Below are positions 20,844 through 28,203 of a stretch of DNA of 64,000 nucleotides, piece by piece. Position 1 is the stretch's first letter. Every line of letters begins with the position of its first letter. A program made the position numbers and the translations under genes. The notes beneath the pieces were generated by a model. The model searched no databases. It was given only the letters and a program-made list of their open reading frames with translations, and was not told the origin of the DNA. Source of the stretch: Enemella evansiae. Lineage in GTDB: Bacteria > Pseudomonadota > Alphaproteobacteria > Rhodobacterales > Rhodobacteraceae. Where the stretch lies: NCBI GenBank assembly GCA_017255395.1, contig JAFKDC010000014.1, positions 62,001-126,000 on the forward strand, in the 5' to 3' direction.

Positions 20844-20874
20844 GGTCCCCGCGTTCCGGCGCGGGGGCCTTTTT
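20844..20874 (+). terminator. Intrinsic terminator of katG
   Basis: A 10-base stem (GGTCCCCGCG with CGCGGGGGCC, one G-U pair) and a short loop are followed at once by five Ts, 50 bases after the katG stop. Confidence 0.85.
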
Positions 20875-21081
20875 GCTTGGTCCATGCGGGCGTAGCGGGG
20901 TCGGTTTTCAGGGCCGAAAACCGATACGCCGACCGGGATCGGACAACACCCGATGCGGCGGCATTGCGCAGGGCCAAGGCCTGCGGAAACCACTTGCGCC
21001 GCGCCCTGCCCTCGCGCGCCTTGCGCGGTGCCGGGCCGGACGCGCGGCGGACCCCGGAAACGCCACCCCGCCCGTTGCGCC

Positions 21082-22323
21082 TCAGGCGCCGCGTCTATCC
21101 CTGAGCCCCTCGATGCTGCGGGACAGGCCCGGCGCCAGCGGCAGAAGATCGGCCTGAAGCGCGTGGTAGATGTCCGGCTTGCCGATGAACTGGCGCGACA
21201 CCGGGCGACTATCCTCGCCCAGTTCCGGATACCACCCGCCCCTCTCGCGGTCGATCAGCGCGCCATGGGCAAATTTCCAGAGCCGCCTGTACCAGGCTTC
21301 CAGTTTCGCGTCGGCGCCGATCTTGAGCAGGCTGGCAAGCGCGCCGATGCCCTCAGTCACCGGCCACCAGTAGCGGTCCGGGATCGCCACCCCTCCGGCG
21401 GCGTTCAGCGTGTAGACAAGGCCACCGTCCTCGCGCCACGCGTCCGACAGCGCCTGTGTCACCAGCGCCCGTGCGCGGGCAACCGTGTCCCCCGCGGGCC
21501 GCCCGGCGAGATCCCAGTGATGCAGCACAAGCCGCGCGAATTCCAGCGAATGGCCCGGCGTGGTCCCGGCGGGACGGAACATCGGGTTGCCGCTGTAGTC
21601 CGGGTCCACCTCCCAGTCCGAGGTGTAATGTTCGGGGATGCGGTTCCCGTATTCGCCCGCCATGGATCGGGTGAAGAAATCGAGGATGTCGCCCGCTCGA
21701 TCAAGGTGCCTGCGGTCGCCCGTCGCCTCGTAGGCGGCCAGCAGCGCCTCTGTCCCGTGCATATTGGCGTTCATGCCCCGATAGTCCGAAAACACCTGCC
21801 AGTCGCGGGTGAACTCGTCCTGAAACAGCGCCCGCCCGCCGTCGGAAAAGCGCGTGTCGAGCACCGACAGGATGTCCTCCATCAAGGCCGGTGCAAGCGG
21901 GTGGCCGATCAGCGCGGCGCTGGACGCCGCCAGCAGGACGAAGACATGCCCGTAGGCCAGCTTGCTGCCGTCGTGCACGCCGTTCTCGTCCACCGACCAG
22001 AGATAGCCGCCATGCATCGGGTCGCGGTGGACGGTCCACAGATAGCGCATCCCGGCGTCGACGATCTCTTCGGTGCCGCCGAAACCCGCCGCAGAGGCCA
22101 GCGCGAAGGAATGCACCAGCCGCGTCGTGGTATGCAGTTCCTGCCCCTGCCGCAGAAGCGGCTGGGCGTCATGGTCCAGCGCGTCAAAGCCGCCATCGCC
22201 CCGCAGGCTGAGCGCGAAGAAGCGCACCTGCCGCTCTGCGTCCGCGCGCAGGTAGCGGCGGTGCACCGGGTCGTTCAGCCAGGACCCCTCGTGGCCCGGG
22301 TCGGCCAGACGCAGATCGGTCAT
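21082..22323 (-). CDS. AGE-family (N-acylglucosamine 2-epimerase-like) sugar isomerase/epimerase
   Basis: A 413-residue (alpha/alpha)6-barrel enzyme of the AGE superfamily, which includes N-acylglucosamine 2-epimerases, cellobiose 2-epimerases and mannose or sulfoquinovose aldose-ketose isomerases. Diagnostic blocks are HTTTRLVHSFALA, YGHVFVLLAASSA, MNANMHGTEALLAAYEATGD, TPGHSLEFARLVLHH (catalytic His), YWWPVTEGIGAL and GKPDIYHALQADLLP (second catalytic His). The overall look is closest to YihS/mannose-isomerase types, but the substrate is not settled. It is alone on its strand; no sugar transporter is adjacent. Confidence 0.8.
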   Translation of the reverse strand: MTDLRLADPGHEGSWLNDPVHRRYLRADAERQVRFFALSLRGDGGFDALDHDAQPLLRQGQELHTTTRLVHSFALASAAGFGGTEEIVDAGMRYLWTVHRDPMHGGYLWSVDENGVHDGSKLAYGHVFVLLAASSAALIGHPLAPALMEDILSVLDTRFSDGGRALFQDEFTRDWQVFSDYRGMNANMHGTEALLAAYEATGDRRHLDRAGDILDFFTRSMAGEYGNRIPEHYTSDWEVDPDYSGNPMFRPAGTTPGHSLEFARLVLHHWDLAGRPAGDTVARARALVTQALSDAWREDGGLVYTLNAAGGVAIPDRYWWPVTEGIGALASLLKIGADAKLEAWYRRLWKFAHGALIDRERGGWYPELGEDSRPVSRQFIGKPDIYHALQADLLPLAPGLSRSIEGLRDRRGA

Positions 22324-22756
22324 TCACACACTCCTTCAGGCCTTCGCCCCCTTGCAGACAGGTGTCTCCTGCGCTGACAGCCACGCACACCCCTGCGGAT
22401 TTTGCCCGGAAACACACAGGAAAGGAAAGCCTCTGCCGCAAGTATCGCCCCGGGGCAGGCCCGGCGATCTTTTTCGCAGGCGCTTGGCCGCGTCAAGGCG
22501 GTGTCGTGTCAGGACCGCCCGCGCTGGGCACCGGGCCGATACCGGGGGCCTGCCCGCGTCCCCTCCCCTAGCTGGTTTGGCAAGGGCGCCTCGCGGTTCC
22601 CCGACCATCGCGCCCGGGCCCATCGACAACGGCGCTCGGCCCGCCATGTCTGCGGAGCCGCCCGGCGCAGGGCGCGCTCCCGCCACAACTTAACCTCAAA
22701 TTACGACATTTCCGCCTGCGTAACATCGTGTTACGCTGAACACGGGAGGACGGGCC
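22324..22756. other. Divergent intergenic region between the sugar isomerase and lysR genes
   Basis: A 433-base stretch holding the divergent promoters. The segment 22690-22740 is noticeably more AT-rich than its surroundings and contains the palindrome described separately. The remaining sequence shows no coding frame of family character. Confidence 0.5.
22720..22734. promoter_or_regulatory. T-N11-A palindrome upstream of the lysR gene (site 1)
   Basis: GTAACATCGTGTTAC is an inverted repeat (GTAACA and TGTTAC around three bases) and contains the LysR-type T-N11-A core. It ends 22 bases before the regulator's ATG. A near-identical site lies before tctC. Binding by the adjacent LysR protein is inferred. 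Confidence 0.65.
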
Positions 22757-23683
22757 ATGCCGGAAATGACCCTGCGCCAGATCGAGGTGATCCGCGCCGT
22801 GATGATGGCCGGCACCATCAACGGTGCCGCGAAGCTGCTGAACGTCTCGGCTCCCGGCATCAGCCGCCTTGTGAAACACGCCGAGGAATCGCTGGGCATC
22901 CGCCTGTTCGAGCGCAAGGCCGGGCTGTTCACCCCCTCGGTCGAGGCCGGGCCGGTCTTCGACCAGATCCGCGAGGTCTATACCGGCGTCGCCAACCTGC
23001 AACGGGCGCTGGGATCCCTGCAAAAGGGCGAGGACGTGACGCTGGCCTTCGCCTCTGCGCCCTCGATCGCGCAGTTCGTGGCGGCCCGCGCGCTGCGCCG
23101 TGTCCGGGCGCGCTATGCCGATCTCTTCATCGACCTCAATATCCTGAAGATCGAGGAAACGGTGGATTACCTGCTGCTCGAACGCGGCGAATTCGTGGTC
23201 ATGAGCTATGCCGTCGACAATGCCGCCATCGAGAACGAGAAGATCGCCGAGGGCCAGCTTGTGGTGATCCTCCCCGAGGGCCACCGGCTGGCCGCCCAGC
23301 GAAAGGTCTCTGTCCACGACCTGACCGGCGAGGCGCTGGTCGGCCTCGACCCCGAGGACCCCTATGGCCGGCTGATCGCGGAACCCTTCCGCCGCGCCGG
23401 CCTGCCGCTGAACCACGCGATGCGCGGACGCTTTGCCCAGACGCTGGTCAGCCTCGTCCGGCACGGGCTGGGTGTCGCGGTCATCGACGAGTTCTCGGTT
23501 GCCGAGGTCTACATGCCCGGCGTCATCCGGCGCCCGCTGGCAGAGACGGTGCCCATCGGCACCTATATCGTGCGCAAGAAGGGCCGCGTGCTGTCGGGCT
23601 TTGCCGAATTCACGATCCAGCAATTCCGCCGCGAACTGGCCCGGGCCTGCGCCGACCGCGACAGCTACTACGGGGATTCGTAA
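22757..23683 (+). CDS. LysR-family transcriptional regulator, likely of the adjacent TTT operon
   Basis: A 308-residue LysR protein: N-terminal winged helix-turn-helix (MTLRQIEVIRAVMMAGTINGAAKLLNVSAPGISRLVKHAEESLGIRLFERK) and a substrate-binding-like effector domain containing LVSLVRHGLGVAVIDEF. It is on the same strand as, and directly upstream of, tctC-tctB-tctA and a quinate/shikimate-type dehydrogenase, so it probably senses their substrate or a metabolite of it. Its gene is flanked by two matching T-N11-A palindromes, one before its start and one across its stop codon. Confidence 0.85.
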   Translation: MPEMTLRQIEVIRAVMMAGTINGAAKLLNVSAPGISRLVKHAEESLGIRLFERKAGLFTPSVEAGPVFDQIREVYTGVANLQRALGSLQKGEDVTLAFASAPSIAQFVAARALRRVRARYADLFIDLNILKIEETVDYLLLERGEFVVMSYAVDNAAIENEKIAEGQLVVILPEGHRLAAQRKVSVHDLTGEALVGLDPEDPYGRLIAEPFRRAGLPLNHAMRGRFAQTLVSLVRHGLGVAVIDEFSVAEVYMPGVIRRPLAETVPIGTYIVRKKGRVLSGFAEFTIQQFRRELARACADRDSYYGDS

Positions 23684-23695
23684 CAAGATGTTAAC
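23680..23695. promoter_or_regulatory. T-N11-A palindrome upstream of tctC (site 2)
   Basis: GTAACAAGATGTTAAC shares GTAACANNNTGTTA with site 1 and overlaps the lysR stop codon (TAA 23681-23683), about 97 bases before the tctC ATG. The pairing of two matching sites at the two promoters of one cluster is the main evidence that both are operators of the LysR protein. Confidence 0.65.
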
Positions 23696-23791
23696 GCATG
23701 GCCAAAACCGATGTTTGACGTTACGACCCACGCTCATCAGGGTATTGCCAGACCGTCGGCAGGCCCGACTCGGACCCATAGGGAGGACATC

Positions 23792-24793
23792 ATGAAGACA
23801 TTCATTCTCGGCACAATCGGTGCGCTGTCGCTTGGCGCAACCGCGGCCCTTGCGGACTACCCCGAAAAGGAAATCCAGGGCATCATCCAGTGGGGCGCCG
23901 GCGGGTCCACCGACACCGTGATGCGCTCTGTCACGCCCCATGCCGAAGAGGCCCTGGGCGGCACGGTCGTCATGCAGAACATGACCGGCGCCGTGGGCGC
24001 CATCGCGCTGAACCATGTCGCGGGCTCGGCCGCCGACGGCTACACGCTGCTGATGGGCGCGGAAAACCCGATGCTCTACAAGATCATGGGCCTTGGCGAC
24101 AAGGACTACTCGGAATTCACCCCGGTCTCGATCCTCGCCCGCGGCACGCCGATCCTCGTGGCGGGCAGCGACGCGCCCTTCGACACCTATGCCGAGATGA
24201 TCGACTACGTGAAGGCAAACCCCGGCGAGGTCCGCTTCGGCTCCACCGGGCCGGGCGGCCTGCCCTCGGTCGTGACCGCGATGGTCAAGGCCGTCGAGGG
24301 TGACCTGGACGTGATCGAGGTGCCCTATGACGGCGACGGCCCGGCGCTGACCGGCCTGCAGGGCGGCGCCATCGACGTCATGCCCGTCGTGCTGGGCCTT
24401 GCCCTGGACCCGATCCGCGCGGGCAACGTGAAGGCGCTGGCCGTCGTCGACACGCAGGGCGTCGACCAGCTGCCCGAGGTGGCCCCGGTGACCGAGACCA
24501 GCGAGGGCTTCAACACCTACCTGCCCTGGGGTCCCTTCTTCGGCGTCTTCACCCCCAAGGACACGCCCGAGGATGTGGTCGCCAAGCTTTCGGCCGCCTA
24601 TGCCGAGGGCGCGCAGAACGCAGAGTTCGTCGAGATGATGCAGGGCCGCGGCTTCACGCTGATGGGCATCTCCGGCGACGAGGCAGAGGCCTTCCTGACC
24701 AAGTGGCAGCAGGGCACCGCCTGGCTGCTGCAGGATGCCGGTCTGGCAAAGAACTCGCCCGAAGACTTCGGCATCGCCCGCCCTGGCGAATGA
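23792..24793 (+). CDS. tctC: Tripartite tricarboxylate transporter substrate-binding protein TctC
   Basis: A 333-residue periplasmic binding protein of the TctC/Bug family. Signal peptide MKTFILGTIGALSLGATAALA is followed by DYPEKEIQGIIQWGAGGSTDTVMR, the family's carboxylate-binding first loop. Other blocks: MTGAVGAIALNHVAGSAADGYTLLMG, FGSTGPGGLPSVVTAM and YDGDGPALTGLQGGAIDVM. The protein captures an organic anion for the TctA/TctB membrane complex; the ligand is not evident from the sequence alone, but the linked dehydrogenase points to quinate or shikimate. ATG 23792 follows GGGAGGA. The 274-base gap to tctB contains a dispersed repeat. Confidence 0.9.
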   Translation: MKTFILGTIGALSLGATAALADYPEKEIQGIIQWGAGGSTDTVMRSVTPHAEEALGGTVVMQNMTGAVGAIALNHVAGSAADGYTLLMGAENPMLYKIMGLGDKDYSEFTPVSILARGTPILVAGSDAPFDTYAEMIDYVKANPGEVRFGSTGPGGLPSVVTAMVKAVEGDLDVIEVPYDGDGPALTGLQGGAIDVMPVVLGLALDPIRAGNVKALAVVDTQGVDQLPEVAPVTETSEGFNTYLPWGPFFGVFTPKDTPEDVVAKLSAAYAEGAQNAEFVEMMQGRGFTLMGISGDEAEAFLTKWQQGTAWLLQDAGLAKNSPEDFGIARPGE

Positions 24794-24831
24794 CCTGAAG
24801 GGCGCGGCGCCGCAGGGAACGCGGCACCGGC

Positions 24832-24861
24832 CCCTTCTTCTGTCCGGAAATATCCCGGGGA
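24832..24861 (-). repeat. Dispersed intergenic repeat, copy 1 (between tctC and tctB)
   Basis: On the minus strand this reads as a GGGATATTT...GGACAGAAGAAGGG variant of the repeat described in the findings, followed on the plus side by a GGGGCAGCGCCCC inverted repeat. It lies inside the tct operon, so it is probably transcribed. It may help raise the level of tctC message over the membrane genes, which is inference. Confidence 0.55.
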
Positions 24862-25067
24862 GAGGGAGGGGCAGCGCCCCTCGCCACCGAAGCCCGCCCC
24901 GAAAGCAGGTGTCGCAAACCCGGCACCGCCGTCCCCGCCCGGCGCCGCTCTCGCCAGACCCGGACCGCATGCTTTCCGACACCCGCCAGCCCATGGCAGC
25001 GACCTTCCGGCAAGCCCCGCCCGGATTTCCCCGAAGGCCGCACTTGCAGATGCACAGGGAGGCATCC

Positions 25068-25643
25068 ATGCAGCACCTCGACCCCGACCACCACGACGGC
25101 ACCTCCGATGCCACGCCGGGCGGAGAGCCCGGAAAGCGCCGCCCCGGAGAGCTGCTCTTTGCCGCCGTCCTGACCGGCGCCAGCGCCTTCCTGCTGTTCG
25201 ATGCATGGGGGATCGAGAACAGCTTCGGCCCCAACGGCCTGTCCTCGCCACGTGCCATCCCTGTCGCCGCGACCTTCGTCATGCTGCTCAGCGCCGGGCT
25301 GGTGCTGGTCCAGACCGCGCGCCTGCCGAAGGACCGGGCCGAAACGGTGCTGAAGGATATCCTGCCGCCGGTGGTCATGCTCTTCGCCGCGCTGCTGATC
25401 GCCTACGGCCTCTTGCTGCGCCCGCTCGGCTTCCTGCCAACCTCGGCGCTGTTCCTGATCACCGCGATCAAGATCCTGGGCCGACGCGGCTGGGGCTGGA
25501 CGCTGGCGGTCTCGCTGGGCAGCCTGCTGCTGATCTGGCTGGTCTTCCGCATCGTCTTTTCCGTGCTCATGCCCACCGGCATCCTGCCCGAAGCGGAACT
25601 GCTGCAAGTCTTCCGCGGCCTGATCGCCGGGGGAGACGCCTGA
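25068..25643 (+). CDS. tctB: Tripartite tricarboxylate transporter small membrane subunit TctB
   Basis: A 191-residue membrane protein with four hydrophobic segments typical of TctB. A hydrophilic N-terminus (MQHLDPDHHDGTSDAT) leads to GELLFAAVLTGASAFLLFDAWGI, and the last helix ends before LPTGILPEAELLQVFRG-like residues (VLMPTGILPEAELLQVF). Start ATG 25068 was chosen for its ribosome site (AGGGAGG) and because the frame upstream is proline/arginine-rich and unlike the family. The stop overlaps the tctA ATG (TGATG). Confidence 0.87.
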   Translation: MQHLDPDHHDGTSDATPGGEPGKRRPGELLFAAVLTGASAFLLFDAWGIENSFGPNGLSSPRAIPVAATFVMLLSAGLVLVQTARLPKDRAETVLKDILPPVVMLFAALLIAYGLLLRPLGFLPTSALFLITAIKILGRRGWGWTLAVSLGSLLLIWLVFRIVFSVLMPTGILPEAELLQVFRGLIAGGDA

Positions 25644-27160
25644 TGGACGCGCTGATGAACATCCTCACGGTCTTCACCCAGCCGCAGCTGTTGCTGCTGG
25701 TGGGGCTGGGCACCTTCGCGGGCATCTACATCGGCGCGATCCCCGGCCTGTCGGTGACCATGGCCGTATCGATCCTGATCTCCTTCACCTTCTCCTGGGA
25801 TGTCTATCCGGCGATCTCGCTGATGATCGGCATCTACATGGGTGGCGTCTACGGCGGCTCGCGCACGGCGATCCTGCTGAACATCCCCGGCGCACCCTCG
25901 GCCATCGCCACCGCGCTCGACGGCTACCCCATGGCGCAGCGCGGCGAGGCGGGGACCGCCATCGGCGTCACCACGGTCATGAGCTTCATCGGCGGCTTCG
26001 TGGGCATCGGCGTGCTGGCGCTGGCCGCGCCCATGGTCTCGGACTTCGCGCTCAGGTTCCAGCCGCGCGACTATATGCTGCTGGCGGTGCTCGGCATCCT
26101 GCTGGTGGGCTCGCTGTCGCAGGGCTCGCTGACCAAGGGCATCTTCGCGGGCGCGCTGGGGATCGGCATCGGCTGCGTCGGGCGCGACCCGCTGACCTTC
26201 ACCGAACGCTTCACCTTCGACCTGCAACTGATGGAGGGCGGGATCTCCTTCATCGCGGTCATGATCGGCATGTTCGGCGTCTCCGAGGCTCTGTTGCAGC
26301 TGCACCACGTCGACAAATCCGCCGTCCGGCAGAAGATCAGCCGCATCCTGCCCTCACTGGCCACGGTCCGGAAGCACCTGCCGCTCAGCCTCCAGACCTC
26401 GACCATCGGCGTGGTCATCGGCGCCCTGCCCGGCACCGGCGGCGACATCGCGGCGCTGATGGCCTACGACCACGCCAAGCGCGTGACGAAAGACCCCGAA
26501 CGTCCCTTCGGCGAGGGCGCGATAGAGGGGCTGGTGGCCCCCGAAACCGCCAACAACTCGGCCGTGGGCGGGGCCTTCATCCCGATGATGACGCTGGGCA
26601 TTCCCGGCGACGCGGTGACCGCCATCATGATCGGCGCGCTCTTCATCCACGGGCTGAACCCCGGCCCGATGCTGATGATCGACCAGCCCGACATGTTCTG
26701 GTTCATCGTCGGCTGCCTGATCATGGCGAACTGCTTCATGCTGCTCTTCGGCCTGACCGGGATCAAGCTGTTCACCAGAATCGTCGAAATGCCGCGCAGC
26801 GCCCTGATCCCGCTGATCATGCTGCTGTCCATCGTCGGCGCCTACGCGGTGAACAACGCGGTGGCGGATGTCTACTGGATGCTGGGCTTCGGCGTCTTCG
26901 GCTATTTCATGCGGCACTACGGTTACCCGCTGGGGCCGGTGATCCTTGGCGTGATCCTCTCGCGCCTTCTGGACGACAACTGGCGCCGGGCGATCATCTC
27001 GGAACGCGAGGACCTGGGCCGCTTCTTCGAGGGCATCCTCGGCAGCCCGCTCTCGCTGGCGCTGCTGCTCTCGGTGATCCTGATCTTCGTGTCGCAGACG
27101 CCGGTGTGGCACTGGGGCAAGGCCCGGCTCTTCGGCCAGACGGAAGGACCCAGACCATGA
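25643..27160 (+). CDS. tctA: Tripartite tricarboxylate transporter large membrane subunit TctA
   Basis: A 505-residue polytopic carrier with about twelve membrane segments that moves the organic anion using an ion gradient. TctA signatures: FAGIYIGAIPGLSVTMAVSILISFTF, GIYMGGVYGGSRTAILLNIPGAPSAIATALDGYPMAQRGEA, GALPGTGGDIAALMAYDHAKR and APETANNSAVGGAFIPMMTLGIPGDAVTAIMIGALFIHGL. Full length for the family (about 500). It overlaps tctB upstream and the dehydrogenase downstream (ATGA), so the four genes are one transcription unit. Confidence 0.93.
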   Translation: MDALMNILTVFTQPQLLLLVGLGTFAGIYIGAIPGLSVTMAVSILISFTFSWDVYPAISLMIGIYMGGVYGGSRTAILLNIPGAPSAIATALDGYPMAQRGEAGTAIGVTTVMSFIGGFVGIGVLALAAPMVSDFALRFQPRDYMLLAVLGILLVGSLSQGSLTKGIFAGALGIGIGCVGRDPLTFTERFTFDLQLMEGGISFIAVMIGMFGVSEALLQLHHVDKSAVRQKISRILPSLATVRKHLPLSLQTSTIGVVIGALPGTGGDIAALMAYDHAKRVTKDPERPFGEGAIEGLVAPETANNSAVGGAFIPMMTLGIPGDAVTAIMIGALFIHGLNPGPMLMIDQPDMFWFIVGCLIMANCFMLLFGLTGIKLFTRIVEMPRSALIPLIMLLSIVGAYAVNNAVADVYWMLGFGVFGYFMRHYGYPLGPVILGVILSRLLDDNWRRAIISEREDLGRFFEGILGSPLSLALLLSVILIFVSQTPVWHWGKARLFGQTEGPRP

Positions 27161-28008
27161 CCGACGCGCCCGACCTGCTGCTTGGCCTGATCGGCGACAA
27201 TATCGCCCGCTCGCGCACACCGCTGCTGCACCGCCTCGCGGGGGCGCAGAACGGCAAGACCGTGCGTTACGACAGGCTGGTCCCCAAGGACATGGGAGAG
27301 GCGTTCGACAGCGTCTTCGACGCCTGCACGGCGCGCGGCTATCGCGGCATCAACGTGACCTATCCCTACAAGGAACGTGCGGCGAAGAAGGTCACGGTGG
27401 AGGACCCGCTGGTCCGTGCCATCGGCGCGGTGAACACGGTGCTCTTCGGCCCCGAGGGGCCCCGGGGCTTCAACACCGATCACAGCGGCTTCACCGCAGC
27501 CTACCGGGGCCTGCGCGGCGACACCGCCCCTGGCACGGTCTGCCTGATCGGCACCGGCGGCGTGGGCCGCGCCGTGGCCTTCGCGCTGGCGTCGATGGGC
27601 GCGGCAGAGATCCGGCTGGTGGACCGCGACCCGGCCAAGGCCCAGACCATGGCGGCAGAGCTTCAGGCCGCAAGCCCCGGCCTGCGCGTGACAGTGGCGG
27701 CAACCGCCGAAGAGGCGGCGCGCGGCGCGGACGGTATCATCAACTGCACGCCGGTCGGCATGGTCGGCTACGAAGGCACCCCCATCGAGGCGCAGGCCCT
27801 GACCGGCGCCACATGGTGCTTCGACGCGGTCTATACGCCGGTCGACACGCCCTTCCTGGGCGATGCGGCGCGGGCCGGTCTAACCGTCATTTCGGGCTAC
27901 GAGCTGTTCTTCTACCAGGGTGTGCACGCCTGGGCGCATTTCGCCGGTCTGCCGCTGGACGAAGCGGCCCTGCGCCGGTCGCTTCTGGACGCCCCCGCCG
28001 GGGCCTGA
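27157..28008 (+). CDS. Shikimate/quinate dehydrogenase family protein (QSDH-like)
   Basis: A 283-residue AroE-superfamily enzyme. Catalytic Lys72 (GINVTYPYKE) and Asp108 (NTDHSGF) are present. The substrate loop has SRT at 19-21 where biosynthetic AroE has SxS. The nucleotide fold has GTGGVG (132-137) followed by LVDRD with an acidic residue where NADP-dependent AroE has the NRT motif, so NAD use is predicted. These features resemble the quinate/shikimate dehydrogenase of Corynebacterium as I remember it and suggest a catabolic role. Fusion by ATGA overlap to a TTT transporter suggests uptake and oxidation of quinate or shikimate. The exact substrate is inference. Confidence 0.8.
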   Translation: MTDAPDLLLGLIGDNIARSRTPLLHRLAGAQNGKTVRYDRLVPKDMGEAFDSVFDACTARGYRGINVTYPYKERAAKKVTVEDPLVRAIGAVNTVLFGPEGPRGFNTDHSGFTAAYRGLRGDTAPGTVCLIGTGGVGRAVAFALASMGAAEIRLVDRDPAKAQTMAAELQAASPGLRVTVAATAEEAARGADGIINCTPVGMVGYEGTPIEAQALTGATWCFDAVYTPVDTPFLGDAARAGLTVISGYELFFYQGVHAWAHFAGLPLDEAALRRSLLDAPAGA

Positions 28009-28012
28009 GGTC

Positions 28013-28058
28013 AAAGGCGCTTCGAAGCGCCTTTGCCAAAGCCCGTTCGAACGGGCTT
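28013..28058. repeat. Two tandem perfect palindromes after the tct operon
   Basis: A 22-base perfect palindrome (28013-28034, arms AAAGGCGCTTC/GAAGCGCCTTT) is followed after four bases by a 20-base perfect palindrome (28039-28058, arms AAGCCCGTTC/GAACGGGCTT). The first ends in TTT on both strands, so it may act as a bidirectional terminator for the tct operon. A related 20-base palindrome occurs at 49628-49647. Confidence 0.7.
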
Positions 28059-28203
28059 CCCTCCGCCACACCCGCCGCGCAGGGACACCCGCCAGCCCCG
28101 TGGCAATCCGTCGCGAATTCGCTGTATACTCCGGCGCCGCCTTGGCGTAAGAGCCATGGCTTGCGCCCGCGCGCGCCGCGCGCCGGGTTCGCCGCCCTCT
28201 GCC

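Noticed and set aside
22568-25378. A 936-codon open frame on the minus strand across lysR, tctC and tctB
   Set aside because: It spans three recognised genes and their intergenic regions on the opposite strand, and its product has no domain.
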